Positions 10,443 through 19,994 of a DNA stretch of 64,000 bases are shown piece after piece. How positions within the stretch are numbered: the stretch's first letter is position 1; each line of letters opens with the position of its first letter. A model generated the notes under the pieces. The model was not told where the DNA came from, did not search any database, and saw nothing but the letters and a program-made list of their open reading frames with translations. Source of the DNA: Ophthalmolycus amberensis (Eukaryota; Chordata; Actinopteri; Perciformes; Zoarcidae); the NCBI GenBank assembly GCA_024529925.1, contig JAFEUB010001051.1:1261001-1325000 (forward strand), written 5' to 3'. A program made the translations under genes and the position numbers.

Positions 10443-10514
10443 TCCCTGGTGGTCTAGTGGCTAGGATTTGGCGCTCTCACCGCCGCGGCCCGGGTTCGAT
10501 TCCCGGTCAGGGAA
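10443..10514 (+). tRNA. tRNA-Glu(CTC) copy 50
   Basis: C27T; trailer N. Confidence 0.85.
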
Positions 10515-10659
10515 TGCTAATGTGAAGGTACTTAACTCCAACTTACCATTCAAAGAATGGTTAGGTGAGGTGAAATTTGTAATTTCTCTCAACCACATTA
10601 TGTAACACTGTGATGGTTTATTAACATAATTTCACGCAGTTTTTCTTTGAACAAGCGTG

Positions 10660-10731
10660 TCCCTGGTGGTCTAGTGGCTAGGATTCGGCGCTCTCACCGC
10701 CGCGGCCCGGGTTCGATTCCCGGTCAGGGAA
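10660..10731 (+). tRNA. tRNA-Glu(CTC) copy 51
   Basis: Consensus gene; trailer G5. Confidence 0.9.
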
Positions 10732-10870
10732 TGCTAATGTGAAGGTACTTAACTCCAACTTACCATTCAAAGAATGGCTAGGTGGAATTTGTCTTTTTCT
10801 CAACTACATTATGTAACACTGTGATGGTTTATTAACATAATTTCACGCAGTTTTTCTTTGAGCCAGAGTG

Positions 10871-10942
10871 TCCCTGGTGGTCTAGTGGCTAGGATTCGGC
10901 GCTCTCACCGCCGCGGCCCGGGTTCGATTCCCGGTCAGGGAA
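10871..10942 (+). tRNA. tRNA-Glu(CTC) copy 52
   Basis: Consensus gene; trailer A5. Confidence 0.9.
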
Positions 10943-11082
10943 TGCTAATATGAAGGTACTTAGCTCCAAGTTACCATTCAAAGAATGGTTAGGTGGAATT
11001 TGTCATTTTTCTCAACCACATTATGTGACACTGTGATGGTTTATTAACATAATTTCATGCAGTTTGTCTTTGAGCCAGAGTG

Positions 11083-11154
11083 TCCCTGGTGGTCTAGTGG
11101 CTAGGATTCGGCGCTCTCACCGCCGCGGCCCGGGTTCGATTCCCGGTCAGGGAA
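11083..11154 (+). tRNA. tRNA-Glu(CTC) copy 53
   Basis: Consensus gene; trailer A4. Confidence 0.9.
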
Positions 11155-11294
11155 TGCTAATATGAAGGTACTTAGCTCCAAGTTACCATTCAAAGAATGG
11201 TTAGGTGGAATTTGTCAATTTTCTCAACCACATTATGTGACACTGTGATGGTTTATTAACATAATTTCATGCAGTTTTTCTTTGAGCCAGAGTG

Positions 11295-11366
11295 TCCCTG
11301 GTGGTCTAGTGGCTAGGATTTGGCGCTCTCACCGCCGCGGCCCGGGTTCGATTCCCGGTCAGGGAA
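11295..11366 (+). tRNA. tRNA-Glu(CTC) copy 54
   Basis: C27T; trailer N. Confidence 0.85.
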
Positions 11367-11511
11367 TGCTAATGTGAAGGTACTTAACTCCAACTTACCA
11401 TTCAAAGAATGGTTAGGTGAGGTGAAATTTGTAATTTCTCTCAACCACATTATGTAACACTGTGATGGTTTATTAACATAATTTCACGCAGTTTTTCTTT
11501 GAACAAGCGTG

Positions 11512-11583
11512 TCCCTGGTGGTCTAGTGGCTAGGATTCGGCGCTCTCACCGCCGCGGCCCTGGTTCGATTCCCGGTCAGGGAA
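11512..11583 (+). tRNA. tRNA-Glu(CTC) copy 55
   Basis: G50T; trailer G5. Confidence 0.7.
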
Positions 11584-11722
11584 TGCTAATGTGAAGGTAC
11601 TTAACTCCAACTTACCATTCAAAGAATGGCTAGGTGGAATTTGTCTTTTTCTCAACTACATTATGTAACACTGTGATGGTTTATTAACATCATTTCACGC
11701 AGTTTTTCTTTGAGCCAGAGTG

Positions 11723-11794
11723 TCCCTGGTGGTCTAGTGGCTAGGATTCGGCGCTCTCACCGCCGCGGCCCGGGTTCGATTCCCGGTCAGGGAA
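11723..11794 (+). tRNA. tRNA-Glu(CTC) copy 56
   Basis: Consensus gene; trailer A5. Confidence 0.9.
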
Positions 11795-11934
11795 TGCTAA
11801 TATGAAGGTACTTAGCTCCAAGTTACCATTCAAAGAATGGTTAGGTGGAATTTGTCATTTTTCTCAACCACATTATGTGACACTGTGATGGTTTATTAAC
11901 ATAATTTCATGCAGTTTGTCTTTGAGCCAGAGTG

Positions 11935-12006
11935 TCCCTGGTGGTCTAGTGGCTAGGATTCGGCGCTCTCACCGCCGCGGCCCGGGTTCGATTCCCGGTC
12001 AGGGAA
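11935..12006 (+). tRNA. tRNA-Glu(CTC) copy 57
   Basis: Consensus gene; trailer A5 with the TGTTAATATG start. Confidence 0.9.
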
Positions 12007-12146
12007 TGTTAATATGAAGGTACTTAGCTCCAAGTTACCATTCAAAGAATGGTTAGGTGGAATTTGTCATTTTTCTCAACCACATTATGTGACACTGTGA
12101 TGGTTTATTAACATAATTTCATGCAGTTTTTCTTTGAGCCAGAGTG

Positions 12147-12218
12147 TCCCTGGTGGTCTAGTGGCTAGGATTCGGCGCTCTCACCGCCGCGGCCCGGGTT
12201 CGATTCCCGGTCAGGGAA
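12147..12218 (+). tRNA. tRNA-Glu(CTC) copy 58
   Basis: Consensus gene with trailer N, which normally follows C27T genes, so a recombinant unit. Confidence 0.9.
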
Positions 12219-12363
12219 TGCTAATGTGAAGGTACTTAACTCCAACTTACCATTCAAAGAATGGTTAGGTGAGGTGAAATTTGTAATTTCTCTCAACCAC
12301 ATTATGTAACACTGTGATGGTTTATTAACATAATTTCACGCAGTTTTTCTTTGAACAAGCGTG

Positions 12364-12435
12364 TCCCTGGTGGTCTAGTGGCTAGGATTCGGCGCTCTCA
12401 CCGCTGCGGCCCGGGTTCGATTCCCGGTCAGGGAA
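12364..12435 (+). tRNA. tRNA-Glu(CTC) copy 59
   Basis: C42T (G28-U42 wobble); trailer G5. Confidence 0.85.
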
Positions 12436-12574
12436 TGCTAATGTGAAGGTACTTAACTCCAACTTACCATTCAAAGAATGGCTAGGTGGAATTTGTCTTT
12501 TTCTCAACTACATTATGTAACACTGTGATGGTTTATTAACATAATTTCACGCAGTTTTTCTTTGAGCCAGAGTG

Positions 12575-12646
12575 TCCCTGGTGGTCTAGTGGCTAGGATT
12601 CGGCGCTCTCACCGCCGCGGCCCGGGTTCGATTCCCGGTCAGGGAA
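12575..12646 (+). tRNA. tRNA-Glu(CTC) copy 60
   Basis: Consensus gene; trailer N. Confidence 0.9.
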
Positions 12647-12791
12647 TGCTAATGTGAAGGTACTTAACTCCAACTTACCATTCAAAGAATGGTTAGGTGA
12701 GGTGAAATTTGTAATTTCTCTCAACCACATTATGTAACACTGTGATGGTTTATTAACATAATTTCACGCAGTTTTTCTTTGAACAAGCGTG

Positions 12792-12863
12792 TCCCTGGTG
12801 GTCTAGTGGCTAGGATTCGGCGCTCTCACCGCCGCGGCCCGGGTTCGATTCCCGGTCAGGGAA
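12792..12863 (+). tRNA. tRNA-Glu(CTC) copy 61
   Basis: Consensus gene; trailer G5. Confidence 0.9.
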
Positions 12864-13002
12864 TGCTAATGTGAAGGTACTTAACTCCAACTTACCATTC
12901 AAAGAATGGCTAGGTGGAATTTGTCTTTTTCTCAACTACATTATGTAACACTGTGATGGTTTATTAACATAATTTCACGCAGTTTTTCTTTGAGCCAGAG
13001 TG

Positions 13003-13074
13003 TCCCTGGTGGTCTAGTGGCTAGGATTCGGCGCTCTCACCGCCGCGGCCCGGGTTCGATTCCCGGTCGGGGAA
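13003..13074 (+). tRNA. tRNA-Glu(CTC) copy 62
   Basis: A67G (U5-G67 wobble); trailer A5 with the TGTTAATATG start. Confidence 0.85.
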
Positions 13075-13214
13075 TGTTAATATGAAGGTACTTAGCTCCA
13101 AGTTACCATTCAAAGAATGGTTAGGTGGAATTTGTCATTTTTCTCAACCACATTATGTGACACTGTGATGGTTTATTAACATAATTTCATGCAGTTTGTC
13201 TTTGAGCCAGAGTG

Positions 13215-13286
13215 TCCCTGGTGGTCTAGTGGCAAGGATTCGGCGCTCTCACCGCCGCGGCCTGGGTTCGATTCCCGGTCAGGGAA
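13215..13286 (+). tRNA. tRNA-Glu(CTC) copy 63
   Basis: T20A in the D loop, C49T; trailer A5. Confidence 0.8.
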
Positions 13287-13426
13287 TGCTAATATGAAGG
13301 TACTTAGCTCCAAGTTACCATTCAAAGAATGGTTAGGTGGAATTTGTCATTTTTCTCAACCACATTATGTGACACTGTGATGGTTTATTAACATAATTTC
13401 ATGCAGTTTTTCTTTGAGCCAGAGTG

Positions 13427-13498
13427 TCCCTGGTGGTCTAGTGGCTAGGATTCGGCGCTCTCACCGCTGCGGCCCGTGTTCGATTCCCGGTCAGGGAA
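13427..13498 (+). tRNA. tRNA-Glu(CTC) copy 64
   Basis: C42T, G51T (T-stem and B-box change as in copy 22); trailer A5. Confidence 0.65.
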
Positions 13499-13638
13499 TG
13501 CTAATGTGAAGGTACTTAACTCCAACTTACCATTCAAAGAAAGGTTAGGTGGAATTTGTCATTTTTCTCAACCACATTATGTGACACTGTGATGGTTTAT
13601 TAACAAAATTTCATGCAGTTTTTCTTTGAGCCAGCGTG

Positions 13639-13710
13639 TCCCTGGTGGTCTAGTGGCTAGGATTCGGCGCTCTCACCGCCGCGGCCCGGGTTCGATTCCC
13701 GGTCAGGGAA
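13639..13710 (+). tRNA. tRNA-Glu(CTC) copy 65
   Basis: Consensus gene; trailer A5. Confidence 0.9.
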
Positions 13711-13840
13711 TGCTAATGTAAAGGTACTTAACTCCAACTTACCATTCAAAGAATGGTTAGGTGGAATTTGTCATTTTTCTCAACTACATTATGTAACACT
13801 GTGATGGTTTTTTAACATAATTTCATGCAGTTTTTCTTTG

Positions 13841-13912
13841 TGCCTGGTGGTCTAGTGGCTAGGATTCGGCACTCTCACCGCTGCGGCCTGGGTTCGATTC
13901 CCGGTCAGGGAA
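13841..13912 (+). tRNA. tRNA-Glu(CTC) copy 66, divergent
   Basis: C2G, G31A, C42T, C49T and the shortened 5' spacer of copy 28, eight kilobases away. Possible pseudogene. Trailer A5. Confidence 0.6.
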
Positions 13913-14052
13913 TGCTAATGTGAAGGTACTTAACTCCAACTTACCATTCAAAGAATGGTTAGGTGGAATTTGTCATTTTTCTCAACCACATTATGTGACA
14001 CTGTGATGGTTTATTAACATAATTTCATGCAGTTTTTCTTTGAGCCAGAGTG

Positions 14053-14124
14053 TCCCTGGTGGTCTAGTGGCTAGGATTCGGCGCTCTCACCGCCGCGGCC
14101 CGGGTTCGATTCCCGGTCAGGGAA
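14053..14124 (+). tRNA. tRNA-Glu(CTC) copy 67
   Basis: Consensus gene; trailer N with CATAGAATGG, a mark shared only with copy 72. Confidence 0.9.
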
Positions 14125-14269
14125 TGCTAATGTGAAGGTACTTAACTCCAATTTACCATTCATAGAATGGTTAGGTGAGGTGAAATTTGTAATTTCTCTC
14201 AACCACATTATGTAACACTGTGATGGTTTATTAACATAATTTCACGCAGTTTTTCTTTGAACAAGCGTG

Positions 14270-14341
14270 TCCCTGGTGGTCTAGTGGCTAGGATTCGGCG
14301 CTCTCACCGCCGCGGCCCGGGTTCGATTCCCGGTCAGGGAA
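14270..14341 (+). tRNA. tRNA-Glu(CTC) copy 68
   Basis: Consensus gene; trailer G5. Confidence 0.9.
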
Positions 14342-14480
14342 TGCTAATGTGAAGGTACTTAACTCCAACTTACCATTCAAAGAATGGCTAGGTGGAATTT
14401 GTCTTTTTCTCAACTACATTATGTAACACTGTGATGGTTTATTAACATAATTTCACGCAGTTTTTCTTTGAGCCAGAGTG

Positions 14481-14552
14481 TCCCTGGTGGTCTAGTGGCT
14501 AGGATTCGGCGCTCTCACCGCCGCGGCCCGGGTTCGATTCCCGGTCAGGGAA
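14481..14552 (+). tRNA. tRNA-Glu(CTC) copy 69
   Basis: Consensus gene; trailer A5. Confidence 0.9.
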
Positions 14553-14692
14553 TGCTAATATGAAGGTACTTAGCTCCAAGTTACCATTCAAAGAATGGTT
14601 AGGTGGAATTTGTCATTTTTCTCAACCACATTATGTGACACTGTGATGGTTTATTAACATAATTTCATGCAGTTTGTCTTTGAGCCAGAGTG

Positions 14693-14764
14693 TCCGTGGT
14701 GGTCTAGTGGCTAGGATTCGGCGCTCTCACCGCCGGGGCCCGGGTTCGATTCCCGGTCAGGGAA
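14693..14764 (+). tRNA. tRNA-Glu(CTC) copy 70
   Basis: C4G (acceptor mismatch 4-68), C44G; trailer A5. Confidence 0.65.
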
Positions 14765-14904
14765 TGCTAATGTGAAGGTACTTAACTCCAACTTACCATT
14801 CAAAGAATGGTTAGGTGGAATTTGTCATTTTTCTCAACCACATTATGTGACACTGTGATGGTTTATTAACATAATTTCATGCAGTTTTTCTTTGAGCCAG
14901 AGTG

Positions 14905-14976
14905 TCCCTGGTGGTCTAGTGGCTAGGATTCGGCGCTCTCACCGCCGCGGCCCGGGTTCGATTCCCGATCAGGGAA
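14905..14976 (+). tRNA. tRNA-Glu(CTC) copy 71
   Basis: G64A alone (T-stem mismatch 48-64); trailer A5. Confidence 0.75.
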
Positions 14977-15116
14977 TGCTAATATGAAGGTACTTAGCTC
15001 CAAGTTACCATTCAAAGAATGGTTAGGTGGAATTTGTCATTTTTCTCAACCACATTATGTGACACTGTGATGGTTTATTAACATAATTTCATGCAGTTTT
15101 TCTTTGAGCCAGAGTG

Positions 15117-15188
15117 TCCCTGGTGGTCTAGTGGCTAGGATTCGGCGCTCTCACCGCCGCGGCCCGGGTTCGATTCCCGGTCAGGGAA
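15117..15188 (+). tRNA. tRNA-Glu(CTC) copy 72
   Basis: Consensus gene; trailer N with CATAGAATGG. Starts the second 1064-bp block. Confidence 0.9.
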
Positions 15189-15333
15189 TGCTAATGTGAA
15201 GGTACTTAACTCCAATTTACCATTCATAGAATGGTTAGGTGAGGTGAAATTTGTAATTTCTCTCAACCACATTATGTAACACTGTGATGGTTTATTAACA
15301 TAATTTCACGCAGTTTTTCTTTGAACAAGCGTG

Positions 15334-15405
15334 TCCCTGGTGGTCTAGTGGCTAGGATTCGGCGCTCTCACCGCCGCGGCCCGGGTTCGATTCCCGGTCA
15401 GGGAA
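15334..15405 (+). tRNA. tRNA-Glu(CTC) copy 73
   Basis: Consensus gene; trailer G5. Confidence 0.9.
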
Positions 15406-15544
15406 TGCTAATGTGAAGGTACTTAACTCCAACTTACCATTCAAAGAATGGCTAGGTGGAATTTGTCTTTTTCTCAACTACATTATGTAACACTGTGATG
15501 GTTTATTAACATAATTTCACGCAGTTTTTCTTTGAGCCAGAGTG

Positions 15545-15616
15545 TCCCTGGTGGTCTAGTGGCTAGGATTCGGCGCTCTCACCGCCGCGGCCCGGGTTCG
15601 ATTCCCGGTCAGGGAA
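15545..15616 (+). tRNA. tRNA-Glu(CTC) copy 74
   Basis: Consensus gene; trailer A5. Confidence 0.9.
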
Positions 15617-15756
15617 TGCTAATATGAAGGTACTTAGCTCCAAGTTACCATTCAAAGAATGGTTAGGTGGAATTTGTCATTTTTCTCAACCACATTATGT
15701 GACACTGTGATGGTTTATTAACATAATTTCATGCAGTTTGTCTTTGAGCCAGAGTG

Positions 15757-15828
15757 TCCGTGGTGGTCTAGTGGCTAGGATTCGGCGCTCTCACCGCCGG
15801 GGCCCGGGTTCGATTCCCGGTCAGGGAA
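15757..15828 (+). tRNA. tRNA-Glu(CTC) copy 75
   Basis: C4G, C44G, as in copy 70; trailer A5. Confidence 0.65.
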
Positions 15829-15968
15829 TGCTAATGTGAAGGTACTTAACTCCAACTTACCATTCAAAGAATGGTTAGGTGGAATTTGTCATTTTTCTCA
15901 ACCACATTATGTGACACTGTGATGGTTTATTAACATAATTTCATGCAGTTTTTCTTTGAGCCAGAGTG

Positions 15969-16040
15969 TCCCTGGTGGTCTAGTGGCTAGGATTCGGCGC
16001 TCTCACCGCCGCGGCCCGGGTTCGATTCCCGATCAGGGAA
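15969..16040 (+). tRNA. tRNA-Glu(CTC) copy 76
   Basis: G64A, as in copy 71; trailer A5. Confidence 0.75.
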
Positions 16041-16180
16041 TGCTAATATGAAGGTACTTAGCTCCAAGTTACCATTCAAAGAATGGTTAGGTGGAATTTG
16101 TCATTTTTCTCAACCACATTATGTGACACTGTGATGGTTTATTAACATAATTTCATGCAGTTTTTCTTTGAGCCAGAGTG

Positions 16181-16252
16181 TCCCTGGTGATCTAGTGGCT
16201 AGGATTCTGCGCTCTCACCGCCGCGGCCCGGGTTCGATTCCCGGTCAGGGAA
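16181..16252 (+). tRNA. tRNA-Glu(CTC) copy 77
   Basis: G10A and G28T (anticodon-stem mismatch 28-42); trailer A5. Confidence 0.65.
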
Positions 16253-16392
16253 TGCTAATATGAAGGTACTTAGCTCCAAGTTACCATTCAAAGAATGGTT
16301 AGGTGGAATTTGTCATTTTTCTCAACTACATTATGTAACACTGTGATGGTTTATTAACATAATTTCATGCAGTTTGTCTTTGAGCCAGAGTG

Positions 16393-16464
16393 TCCCTGGT
16401 GGTCTAGTGGCTAGGATTCGGCGCTCTCACCGCCGCGGCCCGGGTTCGATTCCCGGTCAGGGAA
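16393..16464 (+). tRNA. tRNA-Glu(CTC) copy 78
   Basis: Consensus gene; trailer A5, spacer hairpin broken (GAATGCC). Confidence 0.9.
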
Positions 16465-16604
16465 TGCTAATGTGAAGGTACTTAACTCCAAGTTACCATT
16501 CAAAGAATGCCTAGGTGGAATTTGTCATTTTTCTCAACTACATTATGTAACACTGTGATGGTTTATTAACATAATTTCACGCAGTTTTTCTTTGAGCGAG
16601 AGTG

Positions 16605-16676
16605 TCCCTGGTGGTCTAGTGGCTAGGATTCGGCGCTCTCACCGCCGCGGCCCGGGTTCGATTCCCGGTCGGGGAA
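16605..16676 (+). tRNA. tRNA-Glu(CTC) copy 79
   Basis: A67G; trailer A5. Confidence 0.85.
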
Positions 16677-16816
16677 TGCTAATATGAAGGTACTTAGCTC
16701 CAAGTTACCATTCAAAGAATGGTTAGGTGGAATTTGTCATTTTTCTCAACCACATTATGTGACACTGTGATGGTTTATTAACATAATTTCATGCAGTTTT
16801 TCTTTGAGCCAGAGTG

Positions 16817-16888
16817 TCCCTGGTGATCTAGTGGCTAGGATTCGGCGCTCTCACCGCCGCGGCCCGGGTTCGATTCCCGGTCAGGGAA
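16817..16888 (+). tRNA. tRNA-Glu(CTC) copy 80
   Basis: G10A; trailer A5. Starts the second 636-bp block. Confidence 0.85.
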
Positions 16889-17028
16889 TGCTAATATGAA
16901 GGTACTTAGCTCCAAGTTACCATTCAAAGAATGGTTAGGTGGAATTTGTCATTTTTCTCAACTACATTATGTAACACTGTGATGGTTTATTAACATAATT
17001 TCATGCAGTTTGTCTTTGAGCCAGAGTG

Positions 17029-17100
17029 TCCCTGGTGGTCTAGTGGCTAGGATTCGGCGCTCTCACCGCCGCGGCCCGGGTTCGATTCCCGGTCAGGGAA
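17029..17100 (+). tRNA. tRNA-Glu(CTC) copy 81
   Basis: Consensus gene; trailer A5, hairpin broken as in copy 78. Confidence 0.9.
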
Positions 17101-17240
17101 TGCTAATGTGAAGGTACTTAACTCCAAGTTACCATTCAAAGAATGCCTAGGTGGAATTTGTCATTTTTCTCAACTACATTATGTAACACTGTGATGGTTT
17201 ATTAACATAATTTCACGCAGTTTTTCTTTGAGCGAGAGTG

Positions 17241-17312
17241 TCCCTGGTGGTCTAGTGGCTAGGATTCGGCGCTCTCACCGCCGCGGCCCGGGTTCGATTC
17301 CCGGTCGGGGAA
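17241..17312 (+). tRNA. tRNA-Glu(CTC) copy 82
   Basis: A67G; trailer has TTTTT in a GTAATTTTTCTC context. Confidence 0.85.
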
Positions 17313-17452
17313 TGCTAATATGAAGGTACTTAGCTCCAAGTTACCATTCAAAGAATGGTTAGGTGGAATTTGTAATTTTTCTCAACCACATTATGTGACA
17401 CTGTGATGGTTTATTAACATAATTTCATGCAGTTTGTCTTTGAGCCAGAGTG

Positions 17453-17524
17453 TCCCTGGTGGTCTAGTGGCTAGGATTTGGCGCTCTCACCGCCGCGGCC
17501 CGGGTTCGATTCCCAGTCGGGGAA
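17453..17524 (+). tRNA. tRNA-Glu(CTC) copy 83
   Basis: C27T, G63A (T-stem mismatch 49-63), A67G; trailer A5. Confidence 0.65.
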
Positions 17525-17664
17525 TGCTAATATGAAGGTACTTAGCTCCAAGTTACCATTCAAAGAATGGTTAGGTGGAATTTGTCATTTTTCTCAACCA
17601 CATTATGTGACACTGTGATGGTTTATTCACATAATTTCATGCAGTTTTTCTTTGCGCCAGAGTG

Positions 17665-17736
17665 TCCCTGGTGGTCTAGTGGCTGGGATTCGGTGCTCTC
17701 ACCGCCGCGGCCCGGGTTAGATTCCCGGTCAGGGAA
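17665..17736 (+). pseudogene. tRNA-Glu(CTC) pseudogene, copy 84
   Basis: A21G, C30T and C55A. The last removes the conserved T-loop C and damages the B box. Trailer A5. Confidence 0.65.
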
Positions 17737-17876
17737 TGCTAATTTGAAGGTACTTAACTCCAAGTTACCATTCAAAGAATGGCTAGGTGGAATTTGTCAT
17801 TTTTCTCAACTACATTATGTAACACTGTGATGGTTTATTAACATAATTTCACGCAGTTTTTCTTTGAGCCAGACTG

Positions 17877-17948
17877 TCCCTGGTGGTCTAGTGGCTAGGA
17901 TTCGGCGCTCTCACCGCCGCGGCCCGGGTTCGATTCCCGGTCAGGGAA
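17877..17948 (+). tRNA. tRNA-Glu(CTC) copy 85
   Basis: Consensus gene; trailer with a run of six T. Confidence 0.9.
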
Positions 17949-18088
17949 TGCTAATATGAAGGTACTTAGCTCCAAGTTACCATTCAAAGAATGGTTAGGT
18001 GGAATTTGTCTTTTTTCTCAACCACATTATGTGACACTGTGATGGTTTATTAACATAATTTCATGCAGTTTGTCTTTGAGCCAGAGTG

Positions 18089-18160
18089 TCCCTGGTGGTC
18101 TAGTGGCTAGGATTCGGCGCTCTCACTGCCGCGGCCCGGGTTCGATTCCCGGTCAGGGAA
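18089..18160 (+). tRNA. tRNA-Glu(CTC) copy 86
   Basis: C39T (G31-U39 wobble); trailer A5. Confidence 0.85.
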
Positions 18161-18300
18161 TGCTAATTTGAAGGTACTTAACTCCAAGTTACCATTCAAA
18201 GAATGGTTAGGTGGAATTTGTCATTTTTCTCAACCACATTATGTGACACTGTGATGGTTTATTAACATAATTTCATGCAGTTTTTCTTTGAGCCAGAGTG

Positions 18301-18372
18301 TCCCTGGTGGTCTAGTGGCTAGGATTCGGCGCTCTCACCGCCGCGGCCCGGGTTCGATTCCCGGTCAGGGAA
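18301..18372 (+). tRNA. tRNA-Glu(CTC) copy 87
   Basis: Consensus gene; trailer A5. Confidence 0.9.
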
Positions 18373-18512
18373 TGCTAATGTGAAGGTACTTAACTCCAAC
18401 TTACCATTCAAAGAATGGTTAGGTGGAATTTGTCATTTTTCTCAACCACATTATGTGACACTGTGATGGTTTATTAACATAATTTCATGCAGTTTTTCTT
18501 TGCGCCAGTGTG

Positions 18513-18584
18513 TGCCTGGTGGTCTAGTGGCTAGGATTCGGTGCTCTCACCGCTGCGGCCCGGGTTCGATTCCCGGTCAGGGAA
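18513..18584 (+). tRNA. tRNA-Glu(CTC) copy 88
   Basis: C2G (acceptor mismatch), C30T, C42T; trailer A5. Confidence 0.65.
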
Positions 18585-18724
18585 TGCTAATGTGAAGGTA
18601 CTTAACTCCAACTTACCATTCAAAGAATGGTTAGGTGGAATTTGTCATTTTTCTCAACCACATTATGTGACACTGTGATGGTTTATTAACATAATTTCAT
18701 GCAGTTTTTCTTTGAGCCAGAGTG

Positions 18725-18796
18725 TCGCTGGTGGTCTAGTGGCTAGGATTCGGCGCTCTCACCGCCGCGGCCTGGGTTCGATTCCCGGTCAGGGAA
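18725..18796 (+). tRNA. tRNA-Glu(CTC) copy 89
   Basis: C3G (acceptor mismatch 3-69), C49T; trailer A5. Confidence 0.65.
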
Positions 18797-18936
18797 AGCT
18801 ATTATGAAGGTACTTAACTCCAAGTTACCATTCAAAGAATGGTTAGGTGGAATTTGTCATTTTTCTCAACCACATTATGTGACACTGTGATGGTTTATTA
18901 ACATAATTTCATGCAGTTTTTCTTTGAGCCAGCGTG

Positions 18937-19008
18937 TCCCTGGTGGTCTAGTGGCTAGGATTCGGCGCTCTCACCGCAGCGGCCCGGGTTCGATTCCCGG
19001 TCAGGGAA
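18937..19008 (+). tRNA. tRNA-Glu(CTC) copy 90
   Basis: C42A (anticodon-stem mismatch 28-42); trailer A5. Confidence 0.7.
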
Positions 19009-19148
19009 TGCTAATATGAAGGTACTTAGCTCCAACTTACCATTCAAAGAATGGTTAGGTGGAATTTGTCATTTTTCTCAACCACATTATGTGACACTGT
19101 GATGGTTTATTAACATAATTTCATGCAGTTTTTCTTTGATCCAGAGTG

Positions 19149-19220
19149 TCCCTGATGGTCTAGTGGCTAGGATTCGGTGCTCTCACCGCCGCGGCCCGGG
19201 TTCGATTCCCGGTCAGGGAA
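19149..19220 (+). tRNA. tRNA-Glu(CTC) copy 91
   Basis: G7A (makes 7-65 an A-U pair), C30T; trailer A4. Confidence 0.8.
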
Positions 19221-19360
19221 TGCTAATATGAAGGTACTTAGCTCCAAGTTACCATTCAAAGAATGGTTAGGTGGAATTTGTCAGTTTTCTCAACCACATT
19301 ATGTGACACTGTGATGGTTTATTAACATAATTTCATGCAGTTTTTCTTTGAGCCGGAGTG

Positions 19361-19432
19361 TCCCTGGTGGTCTAGTGGCTAGGATTCGGCGCTCTCACCG
19401 CCGCGGCCCGGGTTCGATTCCCGGTCAGGGAA
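19361..19432 (+). tRNA. tRNA-Glu(CTC) copy 92
   Basis: Consensus gene, the rightmost intact copy; trailer A5. Confidence 0.9.
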
Positions 19433-19573
19433 TGCTAATATGAAGGTACTTAACTCCAAGTTAACATTCAAAGAATGGTTAGGTGAGAATTTGTCATTTT
19501 TCTCAACCACATTATGTGACACTGTGATGGTTTATTAACATAATTTCATGCAGTTTTTCTTTGAGCCAGAGTG

Positions 19574-19645
19574 TCCCTGGTGACCTAGCGGATAGGATTC
19601 GGCGCTCTCACCGCCGCGGCCTGGGTTCGATTCCTGGTCAGGGAA
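19574..19645 (+). tRNA. tRNA-Glu(CTC) copy 93, divergent
   Basis: Six changes: G10A, T11C (breaks 11-24), T16C, C19A, C49T and C62T (G50-U62 wobble). Anticodon CTC is kept. Trailer A5. Confidence 0.6.
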
Positions 19646-19776
19646 ATGCTATTATGAAGGTACTTAACTCCAAGTTACCATTCAAAGAATGGTTAGGTGG
19701 AATTTGTCATTTTTCTCAACCACATTATGTGACACTGTGATGGTTTATTAACATCATTTCACGCAGTTTTTCTTTG

Positions 19777-19854
19777 TTCCTGGTGGTCCTGGTGCTAGCG
19801 ATAGGATTCGGCGCTCTCACCGCCGCGGCCCGGGTTCAATTCCCGGTCAGGGAA
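19777..19854 (+). pseudogene. tRNA-Glu(CTC) pseudogene, copy 94
   Basis: A net insertion of 6 nt scrambles the D arm (A-box region). C2T, and G56A in the T loop, add damage. The 5' spacer is about 10 bp short. Confidence 0.8.
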
Positions 19855-19994
19855 TGCTAATTTGAAGGTACTTAACTCCAAGTTGCCATTCAAAGAATGG
19901 TTAGGTGAAATTTGTCATTTTTCTCAACCACATTATGTGACACTGTGATGGTTTATTAACATAATTTCATGCAGTTTTTCTTTGAGCCAGAGTG

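Noticed and set aside
13189..13380. 63-codon frame inside the tRNA array (and a similar one at 17567-17830)
   Set aside because: They cross tRNA genes and spacers and stay open only because single-base variants remove stops; other units have stops in the same place.
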